A stretch of 64,000 bases of DNA from Silurus meridionalis (GCF_014805685.1 NC_060909.1:4520792-4584791); one strand, 5' to 3'. Positions 46,113 through 59,480 are shown, counted from the first letter of the stretch. Notes: generated by a model from the sequence alone, not told the origin. Made by a program: numbers and translations.

Positions 46113-46812
46113 TAGGGATGTGCATTTCCATAACTGTGGCCAGTGTGATTTGAATTTCGATGCATAGCCAATGTTACGATACAATTCACCCCTGTTACGA
46201 TGCAGTGCGATCCCATTTTGATTTGATTCAACACAATGCAATACGATGCATTGAAAAAATATGGTACGAACAGTTACATTTTGTTTCTTTGGTTCAGACA
46301 GACAGCAAATCCTACATTTACTTAAGTGCTTTTTGACTTGGCCCTTTTACATACAGGCCTTTGTAGTGCAAAAATATAAAGAAAAAACATTTTTAAAAAT
46401 CCAGATTTTTTTTTTTTCCTGTTCTGTCTTCAGGAAGATGCAGCTCTACCTCTACCATGTTAATCTGTATTCTATGCGACTCTCAGGACACGCCTCAGTC
46501 TCCATAGCGTTGTGATACTTCATATTCATGTAGCAGCAGCAGTGCTGAGAGAACACTCTCGAGAATCAGTTTAGCGAGAAGGAATCAATCTACATATCAA
46601 ATACGGGCCACAAATTATTGTTCACTTTTAAATTAGAAAAAAAATAAATCATCTACTATTAATTGTATATGAATAAATCGTTTTTTACCAATGCAAATAT
46701 GTTAAAAACGGTGCAGCAAATGCCAAATTGTATCAAATTCACACATTTTAAAATCAATGCATCAAATTAGTAATTTTTTGCAGATGCACTGATGTGAATC
46801 TTACCATACCTA
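46113..46812. mobile_element. hAT-like element, uninterrupted copy
   Basis: Ends tagggatgtgcatt... and ...accatacc ta, flanked by gtatgcat (46105-46112) and gtatgtat (46813-46820), a 7/8 duplication. Same family as 2221-3313 but without the LINE. No transposase frame. Confidence 0.8.
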
Positions 46813-47477
46813 GTATGTATGAGCTCACGGATGCCTACAATCGGCAAGTGTTGCGTGATTGAGAAGGAAAGTATCCCATCCTTCACACCTAAAACAACTA
46901 AATTTGTAATGGATTCCTGGCTATGATGGGCTGGTCATGCCTTATTGTTGTTATGTCCAAGATTAGCGTTTTATATATCAGCAAATTTGGCTTTGACCCT
47001 TGTTCCCATTGCCTCGTTGCAGTGTAATCCGTGCTGATATTAGGACCTTTCCCCTCCTCACCAGAAGAGGGCACACTCACCAGAAGCTAGCACAACCTAA
47101 AACTCTGGTCTGCAGTTAAGTGAGGTTTGAGCTTTTCTTTATACTAATCGTCTTATAATTTTTTTAACCCTTGTTTTTTGTGAAAGTTCAAATATTCAAG
47201 GTCATGCCAATAAGAATTGTGAGATTTCTCTATTGTGAAACTGCGAGATCGTTCGAAAATAAGCATTACTTTTAGAAGCCGCGTGCAAAACAATACGCAA
47301 TTCCAAATGAGGTGCTGTTCTATGAGTGATGGGTGTGTGTTTAAAGACCTGGTGGTCTGGAGATTTGTGTGAGTGAGTGTGTATGGTTTGAAAAATGGAC
47401 AGTTTGCCTGGGAATTTGGGCAGTATTATAGAATTGTCATTGTTGGAGAGGAAAATGATTCATCTTTGTGATTTTCG

Positions 47478-47478
<1 letters not shown>

Positions 47479-47535
<57 letters not shown>
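47479..47535. repeat. (CA)n microsatellite
   Basis: About 28 CA units. A (GA)n tract follows at 47694-47731. Confidence 0.97.
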
Positions 47536-47539
<4 letters not shown>

Positions 47540-47689
47540 AGCTTCAGTTCTGTGCGACAAACACTCATCTATCTGGTGATTGTTCTGGCTTCCTTGATGA
47601 CCACACCTGTGACAAGGCCAGGTTACGGTCACGAGGGCTGTTTGTGACAGTGATGAACAACAAGGGCTAATGATCAATATTGAGAGACA

Positions 47690-47693
<4 letters not shown>

Positions 47694-47731
<38 letters not shown>
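47694..47731. repeat. (GA)n microsatellite
   Basis: About 18 GA units. A looser CT-rich stretch on the same strand follows at 47798-47824. Confidence 0.95.
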
Positions 47732-47736
<5 letters not shown>

Positions 47737-48856
47737 GAAGCTCATGTTGGAGCTCATGTAACATTTAGCCAGGTCAATGGCCGTCTTGCCCTTTTTTTCT
47801 CTCTCTTTCTGTCTCTCTCTCTCCCCCATACTCATCCACATCCACACACACAATCCATTACAGAGCATTTAGTCAGCTCAATACACACACAAATTTCCAG
47901 CAGTTTAGCCCAAAGCCTTCACACAGCGTGTAAGGATAAAATAAAGGACGAGGGCGTCTCTACCTCCTGCCTTTCCACTTATCTTTCTCCTCCATCTTTT
48001 TTTTTCTTCAAGAAGCATTCAGCGCCCTTAATTGGAAGTTTGCACCGCACGCATCCTGTCTCTGTAAAGTTAAACCTGTGCCACCTTACTCAGGCCACTG
48101 ACGGCGAAGCTGTGTACAGGCGTGTGGGTGGTCAATTTTTTTGCGCTTATGTAAGACGTCCGCTACTCCGTCAGTCTCTCAGGTTTGTGTTCATCTACAA
48201 TCATCTGCAAAGGAACAGAGCGAGAGGAGACGTCAATAATCCTCGGCTGGATAAATTAGCCAAAAAGCGCTTGGTACCCGCGTCTATGCGAGAAACAATT
48301 GAGGTGTGAAAGAGCTGAACAGACTAACAGTGTTGCTTTCTCTGTCCCCACGTCCTCTTCCTTCCTTCTTCTTATCTACTGCAATCCTAAACGATATCTC
48401 GTTTTTTTTTTTCTCATTACCACCCCACACATTATTGCGTCTATTTATTTATTTATTTTACATTTCTTTTTCTCACGGTACTTTCTCCCTCACCTTATCT
48501 GTCTCATGCGTCCCTCCGTCGCTGATTGATTGTTTCATCAAGCTGGCAGCAGTTGCCCTTTCGGCATGCCGTTTGCTTTTCTGATCTCTTTCCTCTCTTT
48601 TTTCAGCCTTTCGGGGTTTTTTTCCCCTCCCGCAGCTTATTCTCTTCCCCTGATTAGTTTGTATTCAGTCTGTCTGCCTGCGTAATAGGACACGACCAGT
48701 GTGTTGGCCGAGCGTCCTAATGGCCAGACTTAATCAAACAGACAAACAGGAGCAATGGAAGGCAGCCTGTGACCTTTCCAACATGGCATCCGTGCCTCAG
48801 CTTTTCAGGAAGATAGTGGCAAGCCTGCTCCTCTGTTAATAATGCTGACAAATGCA

Positions 48857-48976
48857 CGTGTGTGTGTGTGTGTGTGTGAGTTCTGTGCCATTTTCTAGCT
48901 GCACCTAATGGGCCGTGTGGCCATGAGGAGTTGTGGCTTGCGGTAAGTGGGTACACACGTGCACACGCACACACAG

Positions 48977-49014
<38 letters not shown>
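48857..49014. repeat. Paired (TG)n and (CA)n tracts, potential hairpin
   Basis: TG at 48857-48878 and CA at 48957-49014 on the same strand are inverse complements about 80 bases apart. Confidence 0.85.
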
Positions 49015-49016
<2 letters not shown>

Positions 49017-51904
49017 CCTTGTTTGTTACAGTAGAGTGGTGACTAATGTGGCTTTTTCCACCATTCAGAATTAGTGCTCAACCTCTTTGTCTGAGCCACT
49101 GTAGCTAATGGCTGTCTCATGAGATTCATCGTATTAGGACCCTGCATGTTTTTTTTTTTTGGATGATATGATGGCTTCAGAATTTCCCCTGACAGATCGG
49201 TCTGGGATTCAGCACTTTTAGAGTGCTGCCTGAAAACGATACTGAATTAGGAGCTTTTTGGGTTGTGCATTTGCAGAATATACCTTTCTAAAAAGTGTGT
49301 GTATGTGTGGATTTTGCTGCTGGTTTGTCTAAATATGTAAAAAAATATATTTTTCTGTGTGGATTAATGCTCTTAGTGCTTAGACGGACACCTGTGGCCT
49401 CCTTTTCCAGCATGTAACACCTCTGTCTGTCTTGTTTCTCTCTCGCATTGCTTACTGTCTCGATTTTCCATCGTCTGTGCGTATATCTCTGTCATTTCTG
49501 CTTTTATTCTCTAGTATGTTAATATTTATGCCTTTCTCTATTTCTTTCTCTGTTGATATTTATGCCTCTCTCTATTCCTCAGTCACTCTGCCTCTTTTTC
49601 TTCACTTTTGGTGTTGATTTTCTGTCTCTCATTTTCAATAATCATTGTAACATCCCATTAAAGAAAGTCGGTGCGCTCCGAGCACATCTTCGCTGTAGCT
49701 TTTTTTGCCGCAGCTTTTCTGACCTTTGTACAGCGCACTTCTAATCGCGGCACCATGAAGCCCGGAACAACAGGAGAGCAATTGAGTGGAACCTTTAACT
49801 CTGTTAAAAATGACTTTTAAAGTTCAACTATACAAAAATGGGCAAATAGTTTTTTTTTTTCCCATGCGAAAACAAATTAAAACAAACTCCAAAATACAAT
49901 TAAAGGCTTACAATTACAACTGTAAAATATCTCACATTTTCTACCTTACAAATGGGCATCGCTTTTCAATCTTTCAGCAAAGTGTTTCTGCACACCGAAC
50001 TAGAAATTCTGGCTAGAATTACAAGTTTCGTTTACACCGCCCTTCATGCTTGCATGGGTTCTGTGATGCCAATCAACCGTATATATTCCCAAGACGTTCA
50101 CAGTATTTATATTTACACAAAGTTCCGTAAATGAGAAATCGCACAGAGAGCTTAAAAACCACAAAAAGACAACTAAACATTCAGCTCATCCACTGAAGCA
50201 TGCCGGCTACCACAGTTACGCAGTAACACTTTCTCTTTTTATAGGGTGCCATTTCTTCTGTCGCAGTTTAATGGCTTGTCTTGTTTGTCTTCATTCGAGG
50301 ATTTCTTTTGAATCGCTTTTTTTTTTTTTTTAAGTCATTAAAATGAAAAGACTGTTTCGCAAAACCTGGCACTAAACTTCGGGGGTGCAGTTTAAATGAA
50401 ACGATATCTAAAATTGTCGGGCGATGATGTAGATAATGGAGGCGAATGCAAGGTTCTTAATGGCGAAAATTACAAAGTAAAACAAAGTGAGAACAAGAAT
50501 CATTTGTAAAGTAAAAGAGGAAAGAGAATGTGATCATGCCACACAATAGACTAAGCAGAGCAGAGGCAATACATAAGAAAGATTTTGCAAAAGATTACCA
50601 ACCGAATGCTTTCCAATTCTTAGAACATAACTGCTAAGGTTAAGCTATGCTCAAAGATACAGATATATTGGATATATCGGTATATGACATATTGGAGTAT
50701 ATTGGTTTAGAGACATTTCTCTATTGTATTGTCCCTCGAGAAGATTTACTACAATAGTTGTTGGAAATTGAGGGGTGCACTCACTTTTGTGAGACACTGT
50801 ATGTATCAAGAGAGCTATATTTCTAATAATGATCAAACACAGTGAACTGAAAATAGCCCTGCCATGTCAATAAATTTTTTTTAAAGACATGCCATGTGGC
50901 CCAGCAAGAGTCATTTTTAGGAATGTGCACAACTTTATCAGCTTTAGACCTTAGCCTACAAACGGCTTAGAGAATTGTTAGATTTATACCATTAGCTTAT
51001 TATTTCACCACATACACTACTTTATTGGCAGTACTTTACACAATGACAAAGCACAGACTGAAAGCAGTAGCAAAAAAAATAAATAAAAAGTGCTTACAAT
51101 ACATTTTTCCTTTGAAAAATCCTAAACAGTTATCCTTGTTTTTATTGCCAACCTCATTGTTTTTTTTATAACGCACCATATTGCTGTGCTTTGGTGAGCT
51201 ATAGTATCACTTACAGTTTATGCTATAATAAATCTATTATTTAAGCCAATATTGCATTAGCGTTGCACGGCTACATTTCATTAGTTTGAATTTATTTAAA
51301 AAGACGTGTTCATGAAGGTTTTTATTACCAAAAATGTAAAAATCATCTAATTGATGGAAAAGTAAACTATGTATGTAGTCTATTATGCACTTGAGGGGTG
51401 ACTGATTGGGGGGTGACTGATTGAGGGGTGATTGATGTATACTAGGCCCTGCATATAGCATTATATCAATTTATATATCATTGTCTCTTCAACTCTAAAG
51501 ACAATATTTTCTCTCATACCCAGAAGGTTCATTGAGAAATACCACTTTGTTTATTATTAAAGACGGTGTATAACATTTGTAGGGATGTGGATCAGTTTGC
51601 CCTTTGAATCTGCCTGATTGATCCTAATACTTTAGTATTTCTTGGAACTTTTGCACTTCTGGCTCACTGTCTGCTTCTTTCCATGGTCCCACTTGGACTT
51701 ATAGATTTGTACTCCCCCGAAACAACGGGTTCAAGTGCAAGACTTCGGTAGAGCTGCTGCTGTAATCATAACGACTCATCCCAAGACTCCTGTTCACAAT
51801 GTGCTTACTGCATATTGAACATTATCTTAATATTCTGCACTATTTTAATTCACAATAAATAGATGCGAATGTCTTATCATTCCTTTATCTAGTGTCAACC
51901 AGAA
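49015..51904. other. Putative intron, mostly unique
   Basis: CT-rich at 49430-49620; otherwise AT-rich, with one Tc1-type terminus (50690-50805). No exon recognised. Confidence 0.4.
50690..50805. mobile_element. Tc1-type terminus, same family as 14593
   Basis: aattgaggggtgcactcact tttgtgagacactgtatg is the inverse of the start at 14593. The rest of the element is absent or unrecognised. Confidence 0.6.
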
Positions 51905-52115
51905 GGCAATGCATTCCTCAGAAGAAAGCCTTCCTCAGATCCTCAGAAGGTTTGTTCCTCATGACTTCTCAGGGAGTTGCTTCTTGCCATTGTCTTCTCA
52001 GGCTTGCCGGCTTACATATGCAATTCAATTCCAATTCAAGGAAAAGCTCCCTGCGATAGTATGAGGAGGAAACACTGACACTCAAAAGGGAACCCATCCT
52101 CATTTGGGTGGAACT
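51905..52115 (-). repeat. Dispersed fish repeat F, copy 3
   Basis: ttcaaggaaaagctccctgc, agtatgaggaggaaacactg and aaaagggaacccatcctcat ttgggtgg. Confidence 0.6.
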
Positions 52116-52529
52116 GAATGTTCATTCATTACACATTGAAAAAAATCTTAAGGAGGGACGTTTAACATTCTTTATAAATGAAATGCAAATAAATTCAACA
52201 CTGCACTGTTACTCAAAAGCCAATCCTCAGATCATTGCCAAGTTTAAATATAACAAAAGACCAAACTATCTAGTATTGCTTATAATTAGAGTAGAATAAC
52301 TAAAATCTAAGATTATTAAATATGCACTTATTTTTTAAGATTTAAACAGTTTGTTTTATTGCCAGATTATTTTGCTCGTTTTAAGTAATTATCTTGAGTT
52401 TTTATTACAATTTCTTGAGCTAATGTTATAATAAGAAATACTAGATATCTTTGACACTAATTTTACTTGCTAAGATTGCAGAGTAGGGCATATAATCAAA
52501 ATGAATGTGGGGGGAAAAAAAGGCAAAGG

Positions 52530-52820
52530 AGGGAAGGAATAGCACTGTGGTTAAGATGCTGGACCGCTGAGCCGAAGGTTATAAGTTCAAATCCCAACAG
52601 CACTAAGCTGCCGCTGCTGGGCCCTTAAACAACGCTCTTAACCCTCAACTGCTCAGTTGCAATTATGAATGAGATAAAGGCATCTGCCAAATGTCGTAAA
52701 TGGAAAAAAAGAAATGAATGAAGGTAAGATATGTTGATCTGTTTCTGAGCACGTTCTTAAAAAATTGGCTGCTGCTGCTGGGCCCTTGAGCAAGGCCCTT
52801 AAGCCTGAAATGCATGTATA
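52530..52820 (+). mobile_element. tRNA-derived SINE with L2-type tail, copy 3 plus partial copy
   Basis: agcactgtggttaagatgct, aagttcaaatcccaac, taagctgccgctgctgggcc, then gataaaggcatctgccaaat and gtcgtaaatg. A second partial core (gctgctgctgggcccttgag, caaggcccttaagcc) follows at about 52768-52808. Confidence 0.72.
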
Positions 52821-53189
52821 AAAGAGATCATCATCAATAAGGCCACGGGTGTTGAGGCAAGTTCGAGTTCTTCCATCCATTTATTCCTCTTAAAATGTTC
52901 CGCTCACTATTAAACTGATGCTGATGAACAGTATGTTGGTGTTAAGAAGATACCACTAATTCAATACAGAGCATGCGCTTGACCCTGATTGGTGGTTTGC
53001 TGTGTGCTTGACCAGTTAAGTTTTTATCCACTCATTAAAAAAATAACAAATGACATAATATTTGAGTTGAAGTCTCTGCAAATGGAAATACTTAAGGTAC
53101 AGATACACGAGAAAGCTCATTGAGAACAAATTACATCTACTTCGTTAATGTCCAACACTGGTAAAATGTAATTCTACCACATCCAAAGG

Positions 53190-53290
53190 CATCCTGTACA
53201 ATTGCGTGCCTGCAAACAACAGTTTGGTAAAGAATCACACATGGCCGGAACAGTCAGGTGTCCCAGTACTTTTGTCCATATAGTGTATGT
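53190..53290 (-). mobile_element. Tc1-like right-end fragment, family T
   Basis: cacatggccggaacagtcag gtgtcccagtacttttgtcc atatagtgta is the family terminus. Confidence 0.6.
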
Positions 53291-55055
53291 GGAATTGTGT
53301 ACAGACAATCAGGTTCACTTTTAAACCTTGCATGCTTTTTGTGATTTGATCATAAAGTTACTTGACATGGAGAAATTTGAAAATGCGTAAGCAAATTCAG
53401 TTGATAAACAGACACCAGCTGTCAAGACACACACATTGCTTCTGTGCCCTGGTCAGAACACATTGTTTGAATGAATACTCCCAGATTATTACTGCTAGAA
53501 CTTGACTTTGCAACATATTTCTGTTCGGGAAAGTTTTCAGAAGTATACAGTATATTGTAGAAAATGTCAATATGTTCCTATGTGAGAGGTTTTCCCGGAC
53601 CACCACACATCCATCACTACTTCTCTAAATGTTCTGTTGTAGAATGCAGTATATTACAAGCCACTTGAATATAAAAAATTACCCTTTTTTTTGCAGTGGT
53701 GTTTACAGTGTCACGATCAGCTTGTGTTCCCTGCTGAAAGGTCTAGAAGCAGCCAGTGCAGATGAAATGATCCGTATGTAGGAAGCACCCAGGGGAATTG
53801 AGCTGTCCTGAGCAGGCTTGAAACTAATGGGACTTGAGGATTTGGTTTATGAAATCATTACAGTGCATTATCAGCCGGGGGACAGGAGGGAACGTGGCTG
53901 GGATCTTTCACTGTCAACTGAAGGAGACAGGGCTTCTGGCATTCCGTTCTGTTTCTTTGTAGTTCCACCCTCTCATCTCCTTTTATTTATGTTCTTCCTT
54001 TGGAGTAAAGCAATATATTTATCTCACCTCTTCCATCCTAGACCTGGTTTTCGATTTCTCTGAGTCTGTTTTTTTTTTGTCTCCTAAATTGTCCATTTCA
54101 CACTGTCACATACATAAATTCTCCATTTTTCTTTCGACGCAAACATATTGCTTTTCTAAAAGCATTCCAAAGACAGGATCATCACCATAATCCATCTCAT
54201 TCTTTGGTAGAAGACACTCAGAAGAAGGAAGCCTATGTAAATGATATTGAGGTTGGAGATTACTCTGGCGATTGAGTGTGACCCTGGAGCGTTCTCTAAG
54301 CATCCCAGCATGCATCTGATTTCCCTTATCGTGTCCCCCTCCTCCTGCAGACCAAAGTCTTTCCTGATGAGGTCGAGATCTCAGGCTAATGCTGGCGGTG
54401 TCATGTGTTCTGACACAACAAGCCTAAGCAACAGAATCAGATGTGAACGTTTATAGAATGCTCAGTATGTGTGTTTGGTTCTACTCACTAGTTCCTTGAC
54501 AAACCAGACTTTACATGACAATCCGAAAGGGCATTAAGAACATTTCTGACATGCTTTTGTCAGAATCGAGTGCTTTTTCAGTTAAACATCAGACCCTAGA
54601 GGATGGACGGTGGATATTACAGTGGATTGACACAGCTAACCGCTGCCCTGAATGCCAATCAGAGCTCCCCTTACAATCAGTACTCGCAGAGTTGATCCTC
54701 CAGTGTGGAGTCAGAAAGCTCAGCGCTCTCAATCACGCATTGACATCATTTGAAACCGCAATATATTCTCCGGCATTAATATGCCAAACTGACTGCATTT
54801 CCCAGTGGAAATTTCCACTTGTAAATTGTGATCCAAAAAGAAATTAATTAAAGGAAAGGCTCCGGTTTACTCGTTATTCTTTTTTTTTAGTCTTTGCATA
54901 ACCGCAAACTATTATTTACTAACAGGCCCTATTGAGAGTTTTTTTAATTATTGTGAGCAAAATATATCTTGCTACCCTTTTGCATATGGAAAAGTATATA
55001 TTCATAAATTTATTGTTTTTTCCAAAATAAATCAATAAAGTACAGGCTGTAGTCA
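53291..55055. other. Putative intron, mostly unique
   Basis: A pyrimidine tract plus CAG at 54330-54350 resembles a splice acceptor, but the frame that phase 1 would require stops within a few codons. No exon supported. Confidence 0.4.
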
Positions 55056-55290
55056 GTGTCCAGTGTTCAGATTATAGTCAATTTGAGTTTAACTGTGATT
55101 TAGGAACTGAAAAGTCTCAAATTCAAAGTCCAGTGTCAAATTCAGTCTCAAATTCAGTGTCCAGTGTCCAAATTCAATCTCAAATTCAGTGTCCAGTGTC
55201 AAATTCAGTCTCAAATTCAGTGTCCAGTGTCCAAATTGTAGTCAGTTTGAGCTTAACTGTGATTCAGGAACTGAAAAGTCTCAAATACAA
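55056..55290. repeat. Minisatellite with nested periodicity
   Basis: Units of caaattcagt plus gtccagtgtc recur at about 14-36 bp spacing between 55130 and 55235. An outer copy pair (agtcaatttgagtttaactg at 55076 and agtcagtttgagcttaactg at 55240, each followed by gaactgaaaagtctcaaa) gives a 164-bp period. Confidence 0.85.
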
Positions 55291-55560
55291 TTTAGTTTTA
55301 ATTGTATAGTGCATTTAACAATATACAATTCTCACAAAGCAGCTATACAGAACAAATATAACTTTTACATTTATTAATCAGTCCCTATAAGTTTGTCCCT
55401 AATGAGCGAGCCAGTGGTGACAGTGGCAATAAAAAATAAAAAACCAATAAAGAAAGTAAGAAAAAAACAGTTGAGAAGAACCAGATTTAAAAGGGAGCCC
55501 ATCCTCATCTGTATGACCCTGAATATCCAGTCTTTATAGTTCCATCATTTGTTGAGGTTA
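55285..55560 (-). repeat. Dispersed fish repeat F, copy 4
   Basis: ttttaattgtatagtgcatt, ctcacaaagcagctatacag, aatgagcgagccagtggtga and gagcccatcctcatctgtat. Confidence 0.6.
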
Positions 55561-57144
55561 TCAACTGTTTACTGATAGACACTTGATAGCAAAACAATTG
55601 TAGTCCTGAGACACTGTAGTGGACTGTTTGTCTCATTACAGTCCAATCTAGACCTAGGTCTTCAGCAGCTGGTGGTCTCCAGTTGAAGAAAACTGGATGG
55701 CTGGTACCTCAGGAGCATGTTTGGACAAATAAACAGAAAAATAAATAAGACATAAGAGCAGATATTAAAATTGTAAGATTTTGTTGCAAGTAACTGAAAA
55801 CACAGCAGGCATTCTCTTAGATTTAAATTTGAATTTTTTTCACATTTTCTTTTTTGGTATCATTTCTCAAAACATTTCTGTCATACTATTGCATACGATT
55901 AAATTGGAAGGAAAAATTATAGTGACCATCAGAAAAGCAGAAAGCTAACAAATATTTATCCAAAGTATCTCACAATTGACAAAGTAACATTTTCTAACTC
56001 TATGAACAGTAACGGGAGGCAAAATTGATTGCACTTGGTGTCAAATTTGCACTTTTTATTTGGAATCTCTGTCAATTTAAAAAAAAAAAAATACAAATAA
56101 ATAAAAAAAATCCACTCAAAGTATAAAACTGTCTACAGTGCTTTTAAAATGATTTGGAGCCAGATGAAAATATGTTGCCTGCCTTTTGTCTAACAAATAC
56201 ACTATCTCCACATACCAAATACCACATTGCTCTGTAGAGAATCATCACTGTGACATTTCATCAAATGAAAACTGCTAAATTGTCCCCAAAACTTTCAAAA
56301 CAACTCCAGGAAAATCAAATGAGTCACCTTCAGTCAAAAACAAGAGTCTCCTGACAGAAAACAGACTGTTAGATGAGGGTCCAGCATTTTCTGAACATTG
56401 TGTTTGTTTAGACATTAATTAGTCACACTCAAGTATTCACGTTAATTTAGTCCCTGGGCCTCAGTTAAATCTTCAGGCGTTTTTGCATAGGCTAAATGTC
56501 ACATCTGGAGCTGCTTATTACCAATCAATTCAAGTCCAAAAGGAAGAAAAACAATTTTTTTTTGCTCCAAATAAAAAACTGTATATACAGATCTAGTGAG
56601 AGCCTTTCCAAAACATTTCAAAAGGTTTGCATGTGTGTAGATTTGTTTAGATAAGGAAAAATATTGGTATTCCATTTTCCCTTCCATAACTTACTCTGGC
56701 CTGGATCACACGGATGTGATTCATGTTTTGTGTATTTTGGGTGTTCTGTTTTGTGTGTTGTTACGAATTTGACAGCACTCGGTTCCCTGAGATGTGAAAA
56801 TCTGAATTAATCTTAGATCAGGAGACAGTACCTTTCCCCCCCGGCCCATTTCTTACAATGGCACACTTTTCTCCACAAGCACTGCAGTAAAAAAGCATAT
56901 CTTGGCAAGCAAAAATATCTTGAATATATAAAAGGCAACATTTCTTTAGTAAGATTGTTACACTATTCTAGATTATTATTTTTTTTTGTAAAAACAAGAT
57001 TCAAGATTTAATTTGTCACATAGTTACATATACAGAATACTAGTGAAATGTGTGAAATATCAATAACTATAAACATACATGTTTTATTGTTTTATATAAT
57101 TTTAATAATGAATTATGAGTTTCTTAAAATGATTAAATAAAGCT
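55561..57144. other. Putative intron, no feature seen
   Basis: AT-rich with short A and T runs; no ORF or repeat terminus recognised. Confidence 0.4.
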
Positions 57145-57615
57145 AGAAAATGTGTGCTGTACACTATATTGGATTGCTATATCACAAAGTTGGAGGTACA
57201 CAATTATACAGAATGTCTTTGGATGTGGTAGCTATACATCTTTCACTTAAAATAGGAGACCCTAATCTGCTCCAGCATGACAATGCTCTTGTGCACAAAG
57301 CCAGCTTAATGAAGATATGGTTTCCATGGGTTGGAGTGGAAGATCTTGAGTAGCCTACTATTACGCTCAGACCTCAACCCTACTGAACACTATTAGGGTA
57401 AATTGGAACACTGACCGCACCCCAGGCCTCCTCACCTACATTAATACCTGACTTTACTAACACCCTGGTGGTTGAATGAGCAAAGATCTCCACAACCATC
57501 TAGTGAAACATCTTCATAGAAGAGTGAAGGTTATTATTAATGCAATAAGGGACTAAATCCTAAGTGGGATGTTCAAAAAGTTGATACGAATCTCTACAAA
57601 TATCCACATAGTGTA
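57145..57615 (+). mobile_element. Tc1-like element remnant, family T, with DDE segment
   Basis: Reads LLQHDNALVHKASLMKIWF and VGVEDLE then a stop at 57354, followed out of frame by ctcaaccctactgaacac (the DLNPTEH block). This is the second-aspartate to third-acidic region of a Tc1 transposase, with about 67 codons open. It ends ...tatccacatagtgta. Confidence 0.7.
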
Positions 57616-58119
57616 TGTGTTACCATATGTAATGATAGATTATGCTAATATTTTTTTTTTCTTTTCAATGAAAAGATGCCTTTATTTCCTAAATAAAGTA
57701 AAATTATTTTCACAAACATTTTTCAGATAAGCCCTTTAGAAATTGCGGTGTAAACAGTATAAGATGTAAAGCGAACCAGCAGATGTTGGATCTGTAAATT
57801 TTTTACACCTGGTTCTGTAGTGTATAGTTGGGGATTAGTTTTATATATATATGATCATGTATATTTCAGAAACACTGAGCAGACAAGTTCTGAAAGAGAG
57901 CCAAGACTGCCTGGCACACAGCACCTCCACTTCCGTGCCTTTCTCTTTTTAGCGAGGTCAATAACATCTGATTTATGATCAGTTTCATTCTTATCAAATC
58001 ATTCAGTGAGCTCTGTGTCCTGCGGATGGAGCATTATCATCCTCGAAAAGAACGTTTCCATCTGACTAGAAAAGTTTCATCTTCTTTTGGAGTTGAGGTT
58101 AATTTATGTGGGTGGTCTA

Positions 58120-58749
58120 CGAGGTGGTATCAAAAAGTTTTGAGACTAATGGTGCAAACTGGTGCTATTCTGACCACGTGCGTTACCACCTTCACGGTTT
58201 CCTCACGGACAAAGTTAGAACAAAGAGCAAACGTGAAATTCTGCGTGAAAACGGCCAAATCTGACAAACCACACCATTTCGGAGATCCAGTGGGCACAGA
58301 AGTTGCTTGACACGCTTCAAAAAGAAGTCAAGTCAAGTTTATTTCTATAGCGCTTTTCTCAACAGACTTTGTCTCAAAGCAGCTTTACAGAATTTAAGTG
58401 TTAAGGTGAATGGTGTGTATTTATCCCTGATGAGCAGCCATGGCGACTGGGGCAAGGAAAAACTCCCTTAGGTGTTATGAGGAAGAAACCTTGAGAGGAA
58501 CCAGACTCAAAAGGGGAACCCATCCTCATTTGGGCGATATCAAGAGTGCGATTCTTTAAACAATACAGAACACACAGAAAAGAACACATCCAGGACACAT
58601 TCGAGAAGTGGCAGGAATGCTGAGAGCGCTGTATTGCTGTGCAAGGGGACTATTTGGAGGTGACAGTGTTTAAACTAATATATACTTATATATAATGAGA
58701 TGTTTTCTTGTAAACAGAGCGAGACTCAAAACTTTGCAATACCACCTCA
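58120..58749 (+). mobile_element. Mariner-like element with nested repeat
   Basis: Inverted ends cgaggtggtatcaaaaagtt and (complement) tgaggtggtattgcaaagtt both continue into ttgag..., and TA flanks both sides. A transposase N-terminal fragment EQRANVKFCVKTAKS (about 58210-58255) fits mariner families. At about 58325-58600 an unrelated dispersed repeat is inserted. Confidence 0.78.
58325..58600 (-). repeat. Dispersed fish repeat F, copy 5, inside the mariner element
   Basis: The best-preserved copy: caagtttatttctatagcgc ttttctcaacagactttgtc tcaaagcagctttacag, then gatgagcagccatggcgact, then aagaaaccttgagaggaacc and gggaacccatcctcatttgg. Class unknown to me; no coding sequence. Confidence 0.65.
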
Positions 58750-59219
58750 TATATCTATATGTATAATAGATTTTAGACAGCTTTGCATATGCTAGCAGAC
58801 ACCTTAGCTTTGTGCTAACACTAAGACTCACCTTCCTACTTGTCAATATAATGACTTACAGACAAGTCTATATATTTTTTTTATCTCGACTTTTTCGTGC
58901 TTGAAATAGCAACAGCTCATGCCTTCACAAGGCGATTAACATCCTGACATTGGAGGGAAGTCTTGCAAGCACTGTTTGTTGACAAACTAGCATTCTTTGC
59001 TAACCATAAATTAATCAAAAGTCAAACACGGATGCATTACACGATCAGAGCTGCCCCCAGAACGCAAAACAGCATAACATAAGCCCGGGAGCAGTCTGGA
59101 ATAAAATAGTCTTGCGTCTCTAAAAATAAACCACTAAATATGTCATGTTTTAGAAGACCTGGCTTGTAACACCGACTCCCACATTCCCTCACGGCGAACA
59201 CTCTCCACAAGGGGATCAA

Positions 59220-59480
59220 ATTCAAGGTCTTTCATAACAGGTCCTGTCTAGGCTTTAATTCATAATGGAAAATATCTCTGCTGCACAGGATAAAAAAAAT
59301 GCCTACGCAATGTCACTTTGTCATTAGGGCAAATTGGTTAGATCAACGTAGCGGGGGTGGAGAGTAATAAGCTTTCTAAAAATGACAAATTGTTCTGTTG
59401 ATCATCTATCTAAACAGCTGCTAAAAAGAAACCCTGCCAGCATGTTAATTTGAATTAGCAATCTGGTCATTACCCTCAAA
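59220..59480. promoter_or_regulatory. Candidate conserved non-coding element in putative intron 1
   Basis: Non-repetitive; includes ctgttgatcatctatctaaa, cagctgctaaaaag and gttaatttgaattagcaatc (E-box and homeodomain-like). No ORF. Confidence 0.25.

Noticed and set aside
47680..48309. 209-codon open frame
   Set aside because: Starts in a (GA)n tract giving RERER repeats, has no domain and no splice context that makes sense as a cadherin exon.
54330..54400. Pyrimidine tract plus CAG resembling an acceptor for cadherin exon 2
   Set aside because: Joined in phase 1, the frame reads QSLS and stops at TGA; the other frames also stop quickly and show no cadherin motif.
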